Assembly (NCBI RefSeq): GCF_026914185.1
Contig: NC_070566.1
Location: 372,001-436,000 of the forward strand
DNA: 64,000 bases
Direction: 5' to 3'
Source: Puccinia triticina
Taxonomy: Eukaryota > Basidiomycota > Pucciniomycetes > Pucciniales > Pucciniaceae
Both the position numbers and the translations under genes were made by a program. This document shows, in pieces, positions 30,212 through 39,594 of this stretch. Each line of letters starts with the position of its first letter. The stretch's first letter is position 1. The notes under the pieces are model-generated. The model did not search any database, had not been told where the DNA came from, and saw nothing but the letters and a program-made list of their open reading frames with translations.

Positions 30212-30937
30212 TCCACACCGCTCACATGGGTGTGCGCCCATAGGAGCACAGGGTGACAGCGCACTGCTTGCACGCGCTGCGGCGTGGGTCAGTTTCTCCA
30301 CTGTTCACCTGTGTCAGCTACTGAGTCTGACGCGGCTAGGCATCGGGATCTACCCTCCTTCTGGGAGGGGAGCCCGTGTCTCACTATGTACCTAGCCGTG
30401 TGTGGGTCAAAGGGGAAAGTGGTCTCTTGCTGCCAGTGTGGCCAGGTTCATCCTGGCTGGCAGTGTCGAGACACATTCCCGAGAAGAAACAGCAAATGAG
30501 AGTCCAGGGAGTGGGGGATGAGGTGCTAAGCCCTCTACTCCGGCTCCGCAGGAGCCGGAGCCAGCGTCAAGAACCCCCTACTCCAAGGTGACGGTGTAGT
30601 GCTTGCTTCAACTGGGAAGGTCCCCTCAATCCTTGGTCTAGGATGTTGTTGCCTGTTGGGCATATAACCTTTGCCCGTGAGGACCCATGCTGGGGTTAGT
30701 AGTCTAATGTGCGCGTCAATTCGGACCGGTCTATTTTACAAAAGAGGCATCCTCTTGCATATTGTGTACATAGGGCCTTGTATTAACCGGCTCCTAGGCG
30801 CGGGATGAATTCTCGAGGGGGGAAATTGATTTGGTTAGGGGCGGGGAGCGGAAATTCAAGCATAGCGGCCATCAAGCAGGGTGGTTGGGATATGATGGGG
30901 AGGAAGTTACGTTGGTGGACACTATTGGTGTTGTTGA
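30212..30937. other. GC-rich noncoding flank of the DIRS-like element
   Basis: Contains inverted CTCCGGCTCC/GGAGCCGGAG near 30538-30560. I find no tyrosine recombinase coding sequence here, where a DIRS element might carry it. No gene called. Confidence 0.4.
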
Positions 30938-31423
30938 CTAAGGTGCTCTTTCTGTCAGCCACCTGTCTAGGTCTTCTGGTAATAAGATGGAGACGAAATC
31001 GGATGGGCGATGTCCCAAGGCATCTCCTCTCAAGAGTGCATCGGCCTTGTTTTCTGCTGAGGCCACTCTCCTTGCGACGATGTCCAACTTGAGGTCAATC
31101 AGGAGTGTTTGGATCCGCTTCCACTCTTCGTTTACCCACCGGTCGTTCGATTTCCGGTTGTGGACGAGGTTCTCAGCCGTGGTGTTATTGGTCCAAACTA
31201 TTAGGGTTTTGCCCCTGCGGATCTTTAACTTCTTGAGCATGAGTAGGCCTACTCGGATGGCCACGGTCTCGAGCCACGCAATAGTTCTTGTCTCTGTTTG
31301 TGTCTTGGCCCATCCTTTCACTACTTGGAGGCGGGACCAGCGGTCGCCGATTAATACCCCGATTCCGTAGGAAGACGAGGCATCTCCCACCCAGTGTATC
31401 TTGGTTGGTTCTGGGTTGGCCAC
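30938..31423 (-). pseudogene. RNase H domain of the DIRS-like element
   Basis: The frame continues from the RT through a TGA at 31427-31429 (TNT-TGA-LVANPEPT). The first catalytic Asp is in HWVGDASSSYGIGVL, followed by IAWLETVAIRVGLLML (Glu), WTNNTTAEN (Asp replaced by Asn at the usual D) and ENKADALLRGD. It degrades RNA in RNA-DNA hybrids during reverse transcription. The product is joined to the RT in the original element. Asn in WTNN may be a further inactivating change. Confidence 0.65.
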
Positions 31424-31426
31424 CAG

Positions 31427-32661
31427 TCAGGTGTTGGTGAACGTCTGCAGTGTGGTGAGCCAAAAATTTAAGTCCTCTTCTGCGTCGTGCGGGGTGAACC
31501 ACGGAGCCTTCCTCCTGATCCAGTCTTTCAACCATTGGTAGATGGAGCAGAGGTAACATCTGAGCTGCGGTAATAGCATCGAGACGTGGTTCAAGCGACC
31601 AGCTAAATTTTCTACCTCCTTGAACGATGCCTGGTGCCCTGGGGAGAGAAAGAGCTTGATCTGGTCAATTTGTTCTTGGAGCTTCTTTTCTGGTAGGCGG
31701 ACGGTCTTCTCCTCTCCGTTCCAGATAAAACCAATGAACTTCTGCTCTACCTGAGAGTGGGAGAACTTGGTGTCGTTTGTCTTCACTCCTAGTTCTTTGG
31801 ATCTGTTCACAATGTTGTCCATTGACACGCTAGATTGGTGGGTCTTTATAAACAAGTTGTCATCTACCCACCGAAAAACCTCTAGCACTTCAAATTTGTG
31901 TTTCATCAAGAGCTTCCACGCGTCTGCTGGTCTGCCAAAGGAGCCGCATCCTGCTACCCCGCCAAATTTGATTCTTGTGTCTAGTATGATTTTATTGTCA
32001 AAATCTTTAATCATCAAATGCGGCCACTGGCTGGGATCTGTGGGTATTTGGTGGTACACCTTTTCCCAATCAAATATTGCCAGTAAGACCGGTTGTTCAA
32101 GGTGGCGACTTTGTTGAAATCTTCCCACATCGTTTTGAAGTCACTGGCGTCTACAAACAAATTCACTGATGGAATGAAACCGTTGTTGCGCGAGAACAAT
32201 AGGTCATTGATGGGCCTGAAGGAGCCGTCGCCGTTTGTCACTGCGCCTAGCGGGCTAGTACGAAAAAAGGGGAACAGTTTGTTTACCTCCTCCGGCTCGT
32301 ATGGACCAAACATCCTTTCCGCTTTGATCTCCTTCCTTATTGAGTCTTGTATCTTCTCTTTGGCTAGGATTGCGGAGGAGTGATTTGGTGGTGTGTAGTG
32401 CGCGAGGTTACCTACGCGGTGTTGAGGGATTCCTTGATCAAACCCCGTTTTGAAACCTTGGACAACGTCTGAGAAGGAGTCCCAAAGGTTTGCTTCCTTC
32501 AGAGCTTCTTCCCAGGCTCTTATGTTCATTTCGCAATGGACCTTTTCCGGCCAGTTGGGCAAACTCACGGGGCCTTGGCCATCTAACGGACAAGAAATAA
32601 CTCTTTGGTCTGTCATCTGAGGGTGGATAACTCTGATTACACGCCAACAAGTTGAAAACAA
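31427..32661 (-). pseudogene. Reverse transcriptase of the DIRS-like element
   Basis: The N-terminal part lies in frame 32661-32100 (GFDQGIPQHRVG, EIKAERMFGPYEPEEVNKLF, GDGSFRPINDLLFSRNNG). A frameshift near 32100 moves the sequence to the frame 32128-31427 (PVLLAIFDWEKVYHQIPTDP, FGGVAGCGSFGRPADAW, FRWVDDNLFIKTH). The catalytic VDD pair is intact. The end LTTLQTFTNT is followed by TGA, then by RNase H in frame. The IFDWEK motif corresponds to the first catalytic Asp region. The DIRS assignment is from motif memory, not from a search. Confidence 0.7.
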
Positions 32662-32989
32662 TCGAGAAGAGAAAAACCATTTTGTATCAACACGCGGCTC
32701 TTCCTTGATCTATGGGGGCTATGTAGGATCTATTGCGTATGTTGGGAAAGGGAAATGAGAAGTTGGAAAGGTTTGGGACATAGGGTGGGTTGTAAGTCAA
32801 GTACGGAGAGTATCAGTGGGGGGTGGGGGGGGGGGGGGGGGACAACACTATTCTGACAGCTAGCTAAGAACTCCTCCTACTTTGGTTGTGCTGGGGCCTG
32901 CTGAGTGCTGCAATGTTCCAATGCGGAAAGTAACAATGTGTCTTATCAGCTATCTGTGTGTCTGAGACAGTTAGCACTGCTATTCTTGC

Positions 32990-34573
32990 TTACACGTTAG
33001 GGTCCCTTAGAACAATCTGTCCGCCGCTGGCCGGGTTTGGCTGTATGTATCCGTACTGGGGGCCAGAGGAGTTTGGGTCAGGGGCGTGTCCTCTGTATCC
33101 GCTTTGACCTCTACCCCGTTGTCTTGGTGGTTGTTGTTGTTGCCACTGGCCTGGGCCGCCAAACCGGGGGGGTCCCATGTGGTTTTGAGCCGGGAACGTG
33201 AACTGGTGAAAATCTTGTTGCTGTGCAAATGGGTGGCCAAAGGTTGGTTGCGTGGCTGGCTGACCGAAACCCGGCTGCGGTTAGTATGGCATCCCTTGCA
33301 TCTGGTAGCCAGGGTAGAAAGCCGGGTTGGAGAATGCCTCCCGGTTCTTGCCCTTAGGCAGTCCGGTTACCGGGTCAATTCCATCTCTCGGGCCTCCCGG
33401 TGCATACGGGTTGTCTTTGAAACCTAGCTCGTCAAATCTTCTGGCGTCAGCGTACGCCTCTTCTGCAATGTCCTGGCGGAAGACTGATATGTCTGGGAAT
33501 GCTTCCTCGCCGTTGACCTTCACTCTATGAGCAAACGTGTTATTATGGAGATGCACATCTTACCTCAACGCGGCCATGTATCTGTCTTTGAGATGGATCC
33601 GATCTGGGTTTGCCTTGTGCTCTAGGAGCCATCTTGCCAATGTCAGGTAGTTATAGATGACGGACAACAATTCATAAAAACCGCGGTGGTTGAGGGTCCA
33701 ATCCCCAAAGGTTTGTTCCCACTCACTCGGATATTTCAGACCGGTGTATCAATCTTTCTCCTCTGGTGAGGTATCCAAACAAGCCTTCTTCTCTGAGTAG
33801 TGGAGTATCGCCGCATCCTGCCACTTCTTGTTGAAGATGGTTATGGGTAGGGGGCCTGTGAGTTTCCGTGATTGTTCGCGTCAGCCCTCTTCGCGTATGC
33901 AAGTTTCATAGCGGTGAACATGAGGGAAATAAACTTGTCTTTCAGCTCTTTCATGTTCTTGTCAAAGAACGGGGGAAGGCCGAGTCCGAGGAAGGAGTTT
34001 ACCTCGGCCTTGTAGAATACTGAACCGTTCTCCTTCACCCTGTCTCCGGGTTCCTGTTTTTTTCGAGTTCTCTTCGCCGCCGTGCTTACATTCGCGGTCT
34101 GTATGGCGGGGCCAGCGGCAAGTTTGAGTTGGATCTTTGCCAAGATTTGGTCTGCTTTGACTGAATCGCCTGCAACCTGAGCCTCTAGAGCTTCCTTCAT
34201 CAGCTTTGCTCTGGCCTCTGCGTTGGTGCTTAACCCGTCTCCTGGAGGTTTGCGTTGGTTAGCTGTTTGTCACTCTTGTGCGCTACCGGTCTGGGCTTGG
34301 GAAGGGGTTCTACTCACCTTGCTTATCTATGGATCTCAAGCATTCTAAAACCTGTGGATCATCGTCTTCCTCCTTGTCATCGGACTTTTCTTCAGTTCCG
34401 GCGTTGGGGTTCGCTTTCTCTGCTGCCACCGAAAGGCGCAATTTGACAGTCCTTCCCTGCTTCTTGGCGGCTGGATTCTTGGGTTTGGTGCCTGCCGCGA
34501 GTGACTCTGCTGGGGCGTTGATAGTTGGGCCTAAACCCAGAACATTGCTGGTGAGGTCGTCGATATCTGACAT
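32990..34573 (-). pseudogene. Gag-like protein of the DIRS-like element, with introns
   Basis: It starts MSDIDDLTSNVLGLGPTIN at 34573. The exon ends at 34318 (DKQ) and splices over a 55-nt intron (34317-34263, GTGAGT...AACAG) to ANQRKPPGDGLSTNAEAR. A frameshift near 33845 leads into ITIFNKKWQDAAILHYSEKK, a TGA after EEKD, then YTGLKYPSEWEQTFGDW. A second candidate intron begins GTAAGATG after MAAL (33565 area) and rejoins VKVNGEEAFPDISVFRQD. A TAA at 33281-33283 precedes a Gln/Pro/Gly-rich C-terminus (QWQQQQPPRQRGRGQSGYRG), probably RNA-binding. No zinc knuckle is seen. Confidence 0.6.
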
Positions 34574-35439
34574 GATTCTAAAGCTGATATATCTCTGCGA
34601 GTGAGTCTCAGCTAGGGTTTTCTATGTTTCCAGGAGTTTTAATTTGAAGATTACTGACGTATTTATATCACAGTGTTTACTGTTTGTGAAAAAAGAAAAG
34701 ATGCTTCTCTGAGGAAAGCAGTACGACGAAGCTGAGATGGAGCAGGGGAAACTCCTGCTGCCATCAGCTGCTTCGTCGGCCTCTTTATGAAGGCCTCTGC
34801 TTTCCCAGGGAGAAGCCTAGGCTTCACAAGCCTGGCTCTAGAACTTACTGCTTCTCTCTAGCGTAAGTTCTATGGCGTCATCATCTCTCTGGGAAATTTC
34901 CAGAGTGATCACTCTAGCTGCAGGTTCGACGCTAGTCAATCCTGCCCCGGCCAACCTGTGGTTGGCCGGAACCTAGAACTCCGACTCAGGTAGCGCTGGG
35001 CGTGTCCCCGCGGCTCTGTGGACACCGGGGCCCTAGGAGCTGCGCTCTTTGGGCACCTCCCAGGATCTCCAACCGTCAGGCTGCCGTACCTCTTGACAAC
35101 AGGCGACCACCTCGGTCAATCCGCCGCAAGCCTGCCGGTCAGTTGCCTGGCGGCAACCCGGTGACTCGACCCAACTCGCGCTTCCTGTCAGCCGCCCGGT
35201 AGCCGACCTCATCCTGGGCTCCCTCGGAGCGACAACCCGACGACATAAGACACACTGTCGGGCTGCCGTGCGAATGCAGGGCAGCACGTCGTCGGCGTCT
35301 CGCGACGGTCAGTCTTTTTTCTGAAACATCTGATACTGGAGACTTGAGCTCACAGGGCTGTCAAACCAACCCAGAAGCTATCTCGCCAAGGCTCACCCGC
35401 AGGATGACCGCGTTTTGCCGCCGGCTTGCCGTCGAGGCC
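34574..35439. other. GC-rich flank between the DIRS-like remnant and gypsy-3
   Basis: No gene. Contains GCCGG-rich short repeats (CCGGCCAACCTGTGGTTGGCCGG palindrome near 34950) and the right copy of the 34-bp direct repeat at 35261-35294. Probably terminal sequence of the DIRS-like element. Confidence 0.45.
35261..35294 (+). repeat. 34-bp direct repeat, right copy
   Basis: Identical to 30178-30211; see that entry. The spacing is 5083 bp. Confidence 0.7.
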
Positions 35440-35836
35440 TGTGAAGCCCCCTTCGGGAACTCACAAGCCGGTATTACATAAGCCATTGACGGACTCTTAG
35501 ACTCAGCTCCCCCGCGCCCTCCTAGCTCAGCAGAGAGAAGCTGAACTTCTCTCCTGGGCTAGGTGAGCACCGATCTTTCCCCTTCCTTTCCTTTCTCAGT
35601 TGTATGTACAGAGAGAGAAGCTGAACTTCTCTCCTGGGCTAGGTGAGCACCGATCTTTCCCCTTCCTTTCCTTTCTCAGTTGTATGTCCTTTCTCAGTTG
35701 TATGTACAGAGAGAGAAGCTGAACTTCTCTCCTGGGCTAGTACTTTGCAATACACGAGTGGTTCCTAGAAACCGTTTTCAGGCCTCTGTGCCGTGTGCCA
35801 GCCCAGACAGTGAAGAGTCCCAAGCGGACTCTTACA
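35440..35836 (+). repeat. 5' LTR of gypsy-3 with triplicated hairpin unit
   Basis: Three copies of an ~80-bp unit each carry the perfect hairpin AGAGAAG-CTGAA-CTTCTCT (35534-35552, 35614-35632, 35712-35730). The 3' LTR has two. Confidence 0.9.
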
Positions 35837-35873
35837 CTTTTTTTTTCTTGATACCACTCCTGAAAACCCTTTC

Positions 35874-38800
35874 GTGATGGGTTCTCTAAACTCTTTGTCT
35901 TCGTCGAGCAATCTGGCTCACCTTTCGCCTTCGTCTTCGCCCTCGACCTCGCTCCCTTCCTCAAAGTTGTCCGACGTACTCGACCCCTCTCTGAATCCGA
36001 TCAAACCAGCACGAGTAATAATTGAACTGCAAATCACGGGCCTTTATTTCAGGGCTCTCATCGACACAGGCTCTGAGATCGATCTCATCTCGGATAGAGC
36101 AGTGGACGACTCCTTTCTGGAACGCCGACCAATGGCACGACCTAGCTCAATTCGCCTGGCGCTGGGAGACGGCTCCGCAATGCCCCTCACCATCCGTCAT
36201 TTCGTCGTGGCGACGCTGCGTGTCACCCGACCCACATTGATATTTGAAGATACTTCTCTGCGGGTGGGACCGGTGCTAGGCGATTTCAACCTCATCCTTG
36301 GAACACCATTTTTGCATCGTCATGGGCTATCCGTCTCGGTGGAACAACAAGCCATGGAGTGTTCCCGACTGAATGTCCTCATCCCAGACTACCGAGTGGA
36401 CCCTGGACAATTTCAATCCATAGCCGCAGTCGACGCCCCCTCCGAGGCAAATCAATATCCGTGCGCGGAGTTGGAGAGGTTGATTTTGAAGGAATTCGCT
36501 GATCTGTTTCCCGAGGACATCCCTGCGGTCGATGAGGACGTTGACGACTCAGATCAATCTAAAGGAAGCTCGTTTCCTAACAAACTACAAGACGCAGCGT
36601 CTCAAACTCGACACAAAATCGTACTGACTGACCCCAATGCAGTAATCAACGAGCGTCAATTCCCGTACCCTCCCAAGCACCTCGCATTGTGGAGAATACT
36701 CTTAGATCAACATATTAAAGCGGGCCGCATCCGACGGTCAACCAGTCAGTACGCGTCCCCAAGTCTAATCATTCCGAAAAAAGACCCCTCTGCCCTTCCC
36801 CGTTGGGTTTGCGACTACCGCAAACTCAACAGCCTCACTGTTCGCGATCGCTTGCCCTTGCCGAATGTGGATGAACTCGTACAAGTGGTGGCTTCAGGCA
36901 AAGTTTTCTCAATACTCGATCAAACAAATGCATTCTTTCAGACCAGAATGCGAGAGGAAGACATTCCATTGACGGCAGTCAAGACCCCGTGGGGACTCAT
37001 GGAGTGGGTCGTTATGCCCATGGGACTCACAAACGCGCCGGCCACCCATCAGGCGAGACTAGAGGAAGCGCTAGGTGACTTAATCAACGACATTTGCGTC
37101 GTATACCTCGACGACATCGTCGTTTTCTCGGATTCCTTCGAAGAACATGAAGCACACGTCAGAGCGGTCCTCCATAAACTCCGTCAAGCCAACCTCTACT
37201 GCAGTCCCAAGAAGACAAAGCTGTTTTGCACACGAGTAAAGTTCCTGGGACATTGGATCTCGGCGGAGGGTATTGAAGCGGATGACGAGAAAATTGCAGA
37301 CATCCAATCCTGGCCTTCACCGCAATCAGCAAAGGGTGTGAAATGCTTTCTTGGGACGGTGCAGTGGATGAAGAAATTCATATGGGGTCTACAGCGCTAC
37401 GTAGGGACGCTCACTCCATTAACAAGCTCAAAACTTGAGAATAAAGCCTTCAAATGGGGCCCTAAAGAGGAAGCAGCCTTTCAAAACATTAAACGTATCA
37501 TGACCTCTCTCCCGTGTTTAAAAAATGTCGATTACGAGTCCGAAGACCCACTTTGGCTTTTTACAGATGCAAGCGGCTCCGCTCTCGGCGCGGCCCTATT
37601 CCAGGGTAAAGACTGGAAAGTCGCTTCTCCCATCGCTTACGAATCCCACCAGATGACGCCGGCGGAACGCAACTACCCAGTTCACAAGCAAGAGTTGTTG
37701 GCCGTCATACACGCACTTCAAAAATGGTGCATGCTTCTCTTGGGGATGAAGATCAATGTGATGTCCGACCATCACTCACTTGTACATCTCCCTCGTCAAC
37801 GCACTCTCAGCAAGCGACAAGCACGATGGTCAGAACTTCTCGCTGACTTTGACCTCAACTTCAACTACATTCGCGGGGAGGATAACTCGGTTGCGGACGC
37901 CCTCTCAAGGAAAGACCTCCCCAACGACGATCCATCCACACCTGAAGAAGTAGCATGCGTGGCGGCGCTGACAGAAATTGGTCTGTCCATTGACCCCTCT
38001 CTCAAACAAACTATCTTGGCTGGTTATGCACATGACCAATTTTGCATTGCCTTACGTGATGCTCTTACCCTCCGCACGGATTGTATAGAAGAGAACGGAC
38101 TTCTATTCATTGATGGCCGACTTGTCATCCCAGCAAATTTTCAACTGCGAAGATCACTCATCAACGAGGCCCACCAACGCCTTGGCCACTTGGGGGTCCT
38201 CAAGACCACCAAAGAGCTTCGCCGGGACTTCTTCTGGCCTCGGATGTCAATAGACATACGACAACTCCTCAAGCGGTGTGAAGTTTGCCAGCGTACTAAG
38301 GCTCCCACGACGGCACCGCTGGGCAAGATGCTCACTCCCTCGTTTCCTCGTCAACCCTTAACCAACATCGCAATCAACTTCGTGGGCCCATTGCGTAAGG
38401 CAACCCACTACGATATGATCTTGACGTGTACCTGTTGTTTATCGGGATTCATTCAAATCATCCCGGTTCTCCAAACGGACATGGCCGAAAAGATTGCTAG
38501 CCGCTTCTTCAGTGGCTGGGTTGCCAGATTTGGAGCCCCAACCTCTATCATCAGCGACCGGGACAAAACCTGGACATCCCGTTTCTGGAAATGCCTCATG
38601 AACCGTCTCAACATCAATTTTCACATGTCCACTTCGTTCCACCCTCAGGCCGACGGCCGTAGCGAACGATCGAATAAAACAGTTGGTCAAATTCTACGTA
38701 CCTTCACCTCCAAACGACAATCAAAGTGGCTTGAGGCCCTACCCGCCGTCGAATATGCTATCAATTCAGCCGTGAACGTGGCTACGGGTTTCAGTCCTTT

Positions 38801-39335
38801 CAAACTACTTTACGGACGGAGGCCCTCCCTTTTCCCAAGTTGACCCCCGCCACTTACAGACTCACCGCCAGATCTCCCCACCCTTGAAAAGTGGATCAAG
38901 CTCCGTGAGGACACCTGGGCAGAAGCCCGGGACACACTCTGCGCAAGCAGGGTCAAACAAGCAATCCAACATAACAAACGACGAGCCGACCCGCCTCCTC
39001 TTTCAGTCGGTGATCGAGTCTTCCTAAACTCGGCCGACTGGCGTGGGAAACACCAAACTGGCGTTGACAAGCTGAAAGATCGTTTCGAGGGTCCATATCC
39101 AGTTGTTAAAACATTCAATCACGGACAAAATGTGACCCTGACTCTCCCAGAAGGCGACAAGCAACATCCAACCTTCCACATTTCGAAAATCAAGCGTTTC
39201 CGTTCCTCATCAATGCCCTCTACTCCGGACAACAACTCGACTCTCTCCGATCATCCTGAACAGTCGTCCTCTATGTCTTATAGGGGGGGAGACTGTGAAG
39301 CCCCCTTCGGGAACTCACAAGCCAGTATTACATAA
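35874..39335 (+). pseudogene. pol: Pol of gypsy-3 (protease, RT, RNase H, integrase), one TGA
   Basis: The serine-rich start is followed by protease ALIDTGSEIDLIS (~residue 60), RT with VVYLDDIVVFS (37098-37130 area), RNase H (LFTDASGSALGAALF, VMSDHHSLVH, DNSVADALSRKD) and integrase. The integrase keeps HHCC (EAHQRLGHLG ... CEVCQ), the second Asp (SDRDKTW) and Glu (GRSERSNKT). The first catalytic Asp is Asn: AINFVGPL at codon 38376-38378, AAC where GAC is expected. TGA at 38841-38843 interrupts FPS-PPPLTD, after which the same frame continues (SVGDRVFLNSADWRG, FEGPYPVVKTF, HPTFHISKIKRF) into the 3' LTR. No chromodomain is evident. The frame has no gag upstream. Confidence 0.9.
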
Positions 39336-39594
39336 GCCATCGACGGACTCTTAGACTCAGCTCCCCTGCGCCCTCCTAGCTCAGCAGAGAGAAGCTGAAC
39401 TTCTCTCCTGGGCTAGGTGAGCACCAATCTTTCTCCCCTTCCTTTCCTTTCTCAGTTGTATGTACAGAGAGAGAAGCTGAACTTCTCTCCTGGGCTAGTA
39501 CTTTGCAATACACGAGTGGTTCCTAGAAACCGTTTTCAGGCCTCTGTGCCGTGTGCCAGCCCAGACAGTGAAGAGTCCCAAGCGGACTCTTACA
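39294..39594 (+). repeat. 3' LTR of gypsy-3
   Basis: 301 bp; the same ends as 35440-35836 but with two hairpin units in place of three, plus a few substitutions. Confidence 0.9.

Larger units (their letters stand above)
30938..34573 (-). mobile_element. DIRS-like retrotransposon remnant
   Basis: The order on the minus strand is a gag-like protein, reverse transcriptase, then RNase H, with no protease, DDE integrase or LTRs. The RT has FRWVDDNLFIK in place of YxDD-type context and a GCGSFGRPADAW block, and the RNase H starts IHWVGDASSSYG; both are typical, from memory, of DIRS/Ngaro-type elements. A tyrosine recombinase was not found. Several frameshifts and TGA codons are present. Confidence 0.7.
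35440..39594 (+). mobile_element. Ty3/gypsy element without gag (gypsy-3)
   Basis: The element is 4155 bp with LTRs of 397 bp (35440-35836) and 301 bp (39294-39594), both TGTGAAG...CTTACA, and a perfect 5-bp target duplication AGGCC (35435-35439, 39595-39599). Only 37 nt separate the 5' LTR from a pol frame that starts directly upstream of protease. There is no capsid region, no zinc knuckle and no visible tRNA primer site. A polypurine tract AGGGGGGGAGAC precedes the 3' LTR. Pol has one TGA and an integrase Asp-to-Asn change. The LTR length difference comes from tandem units. Confidence 0.9.

Noticed and set aside
32818..32842. Poly-G run as a regulatory G-quadruplex
   Set aside because: Homopolymer G runs here and at ~27842 are simple sequence; nothing ties them to a gene.
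34574..35300. Plus and minus GC-rich frames around 35002-35287
   Set aside because: No domain or codon signal; the region looks like terminal noncoding DNA of the DIRS-like element.
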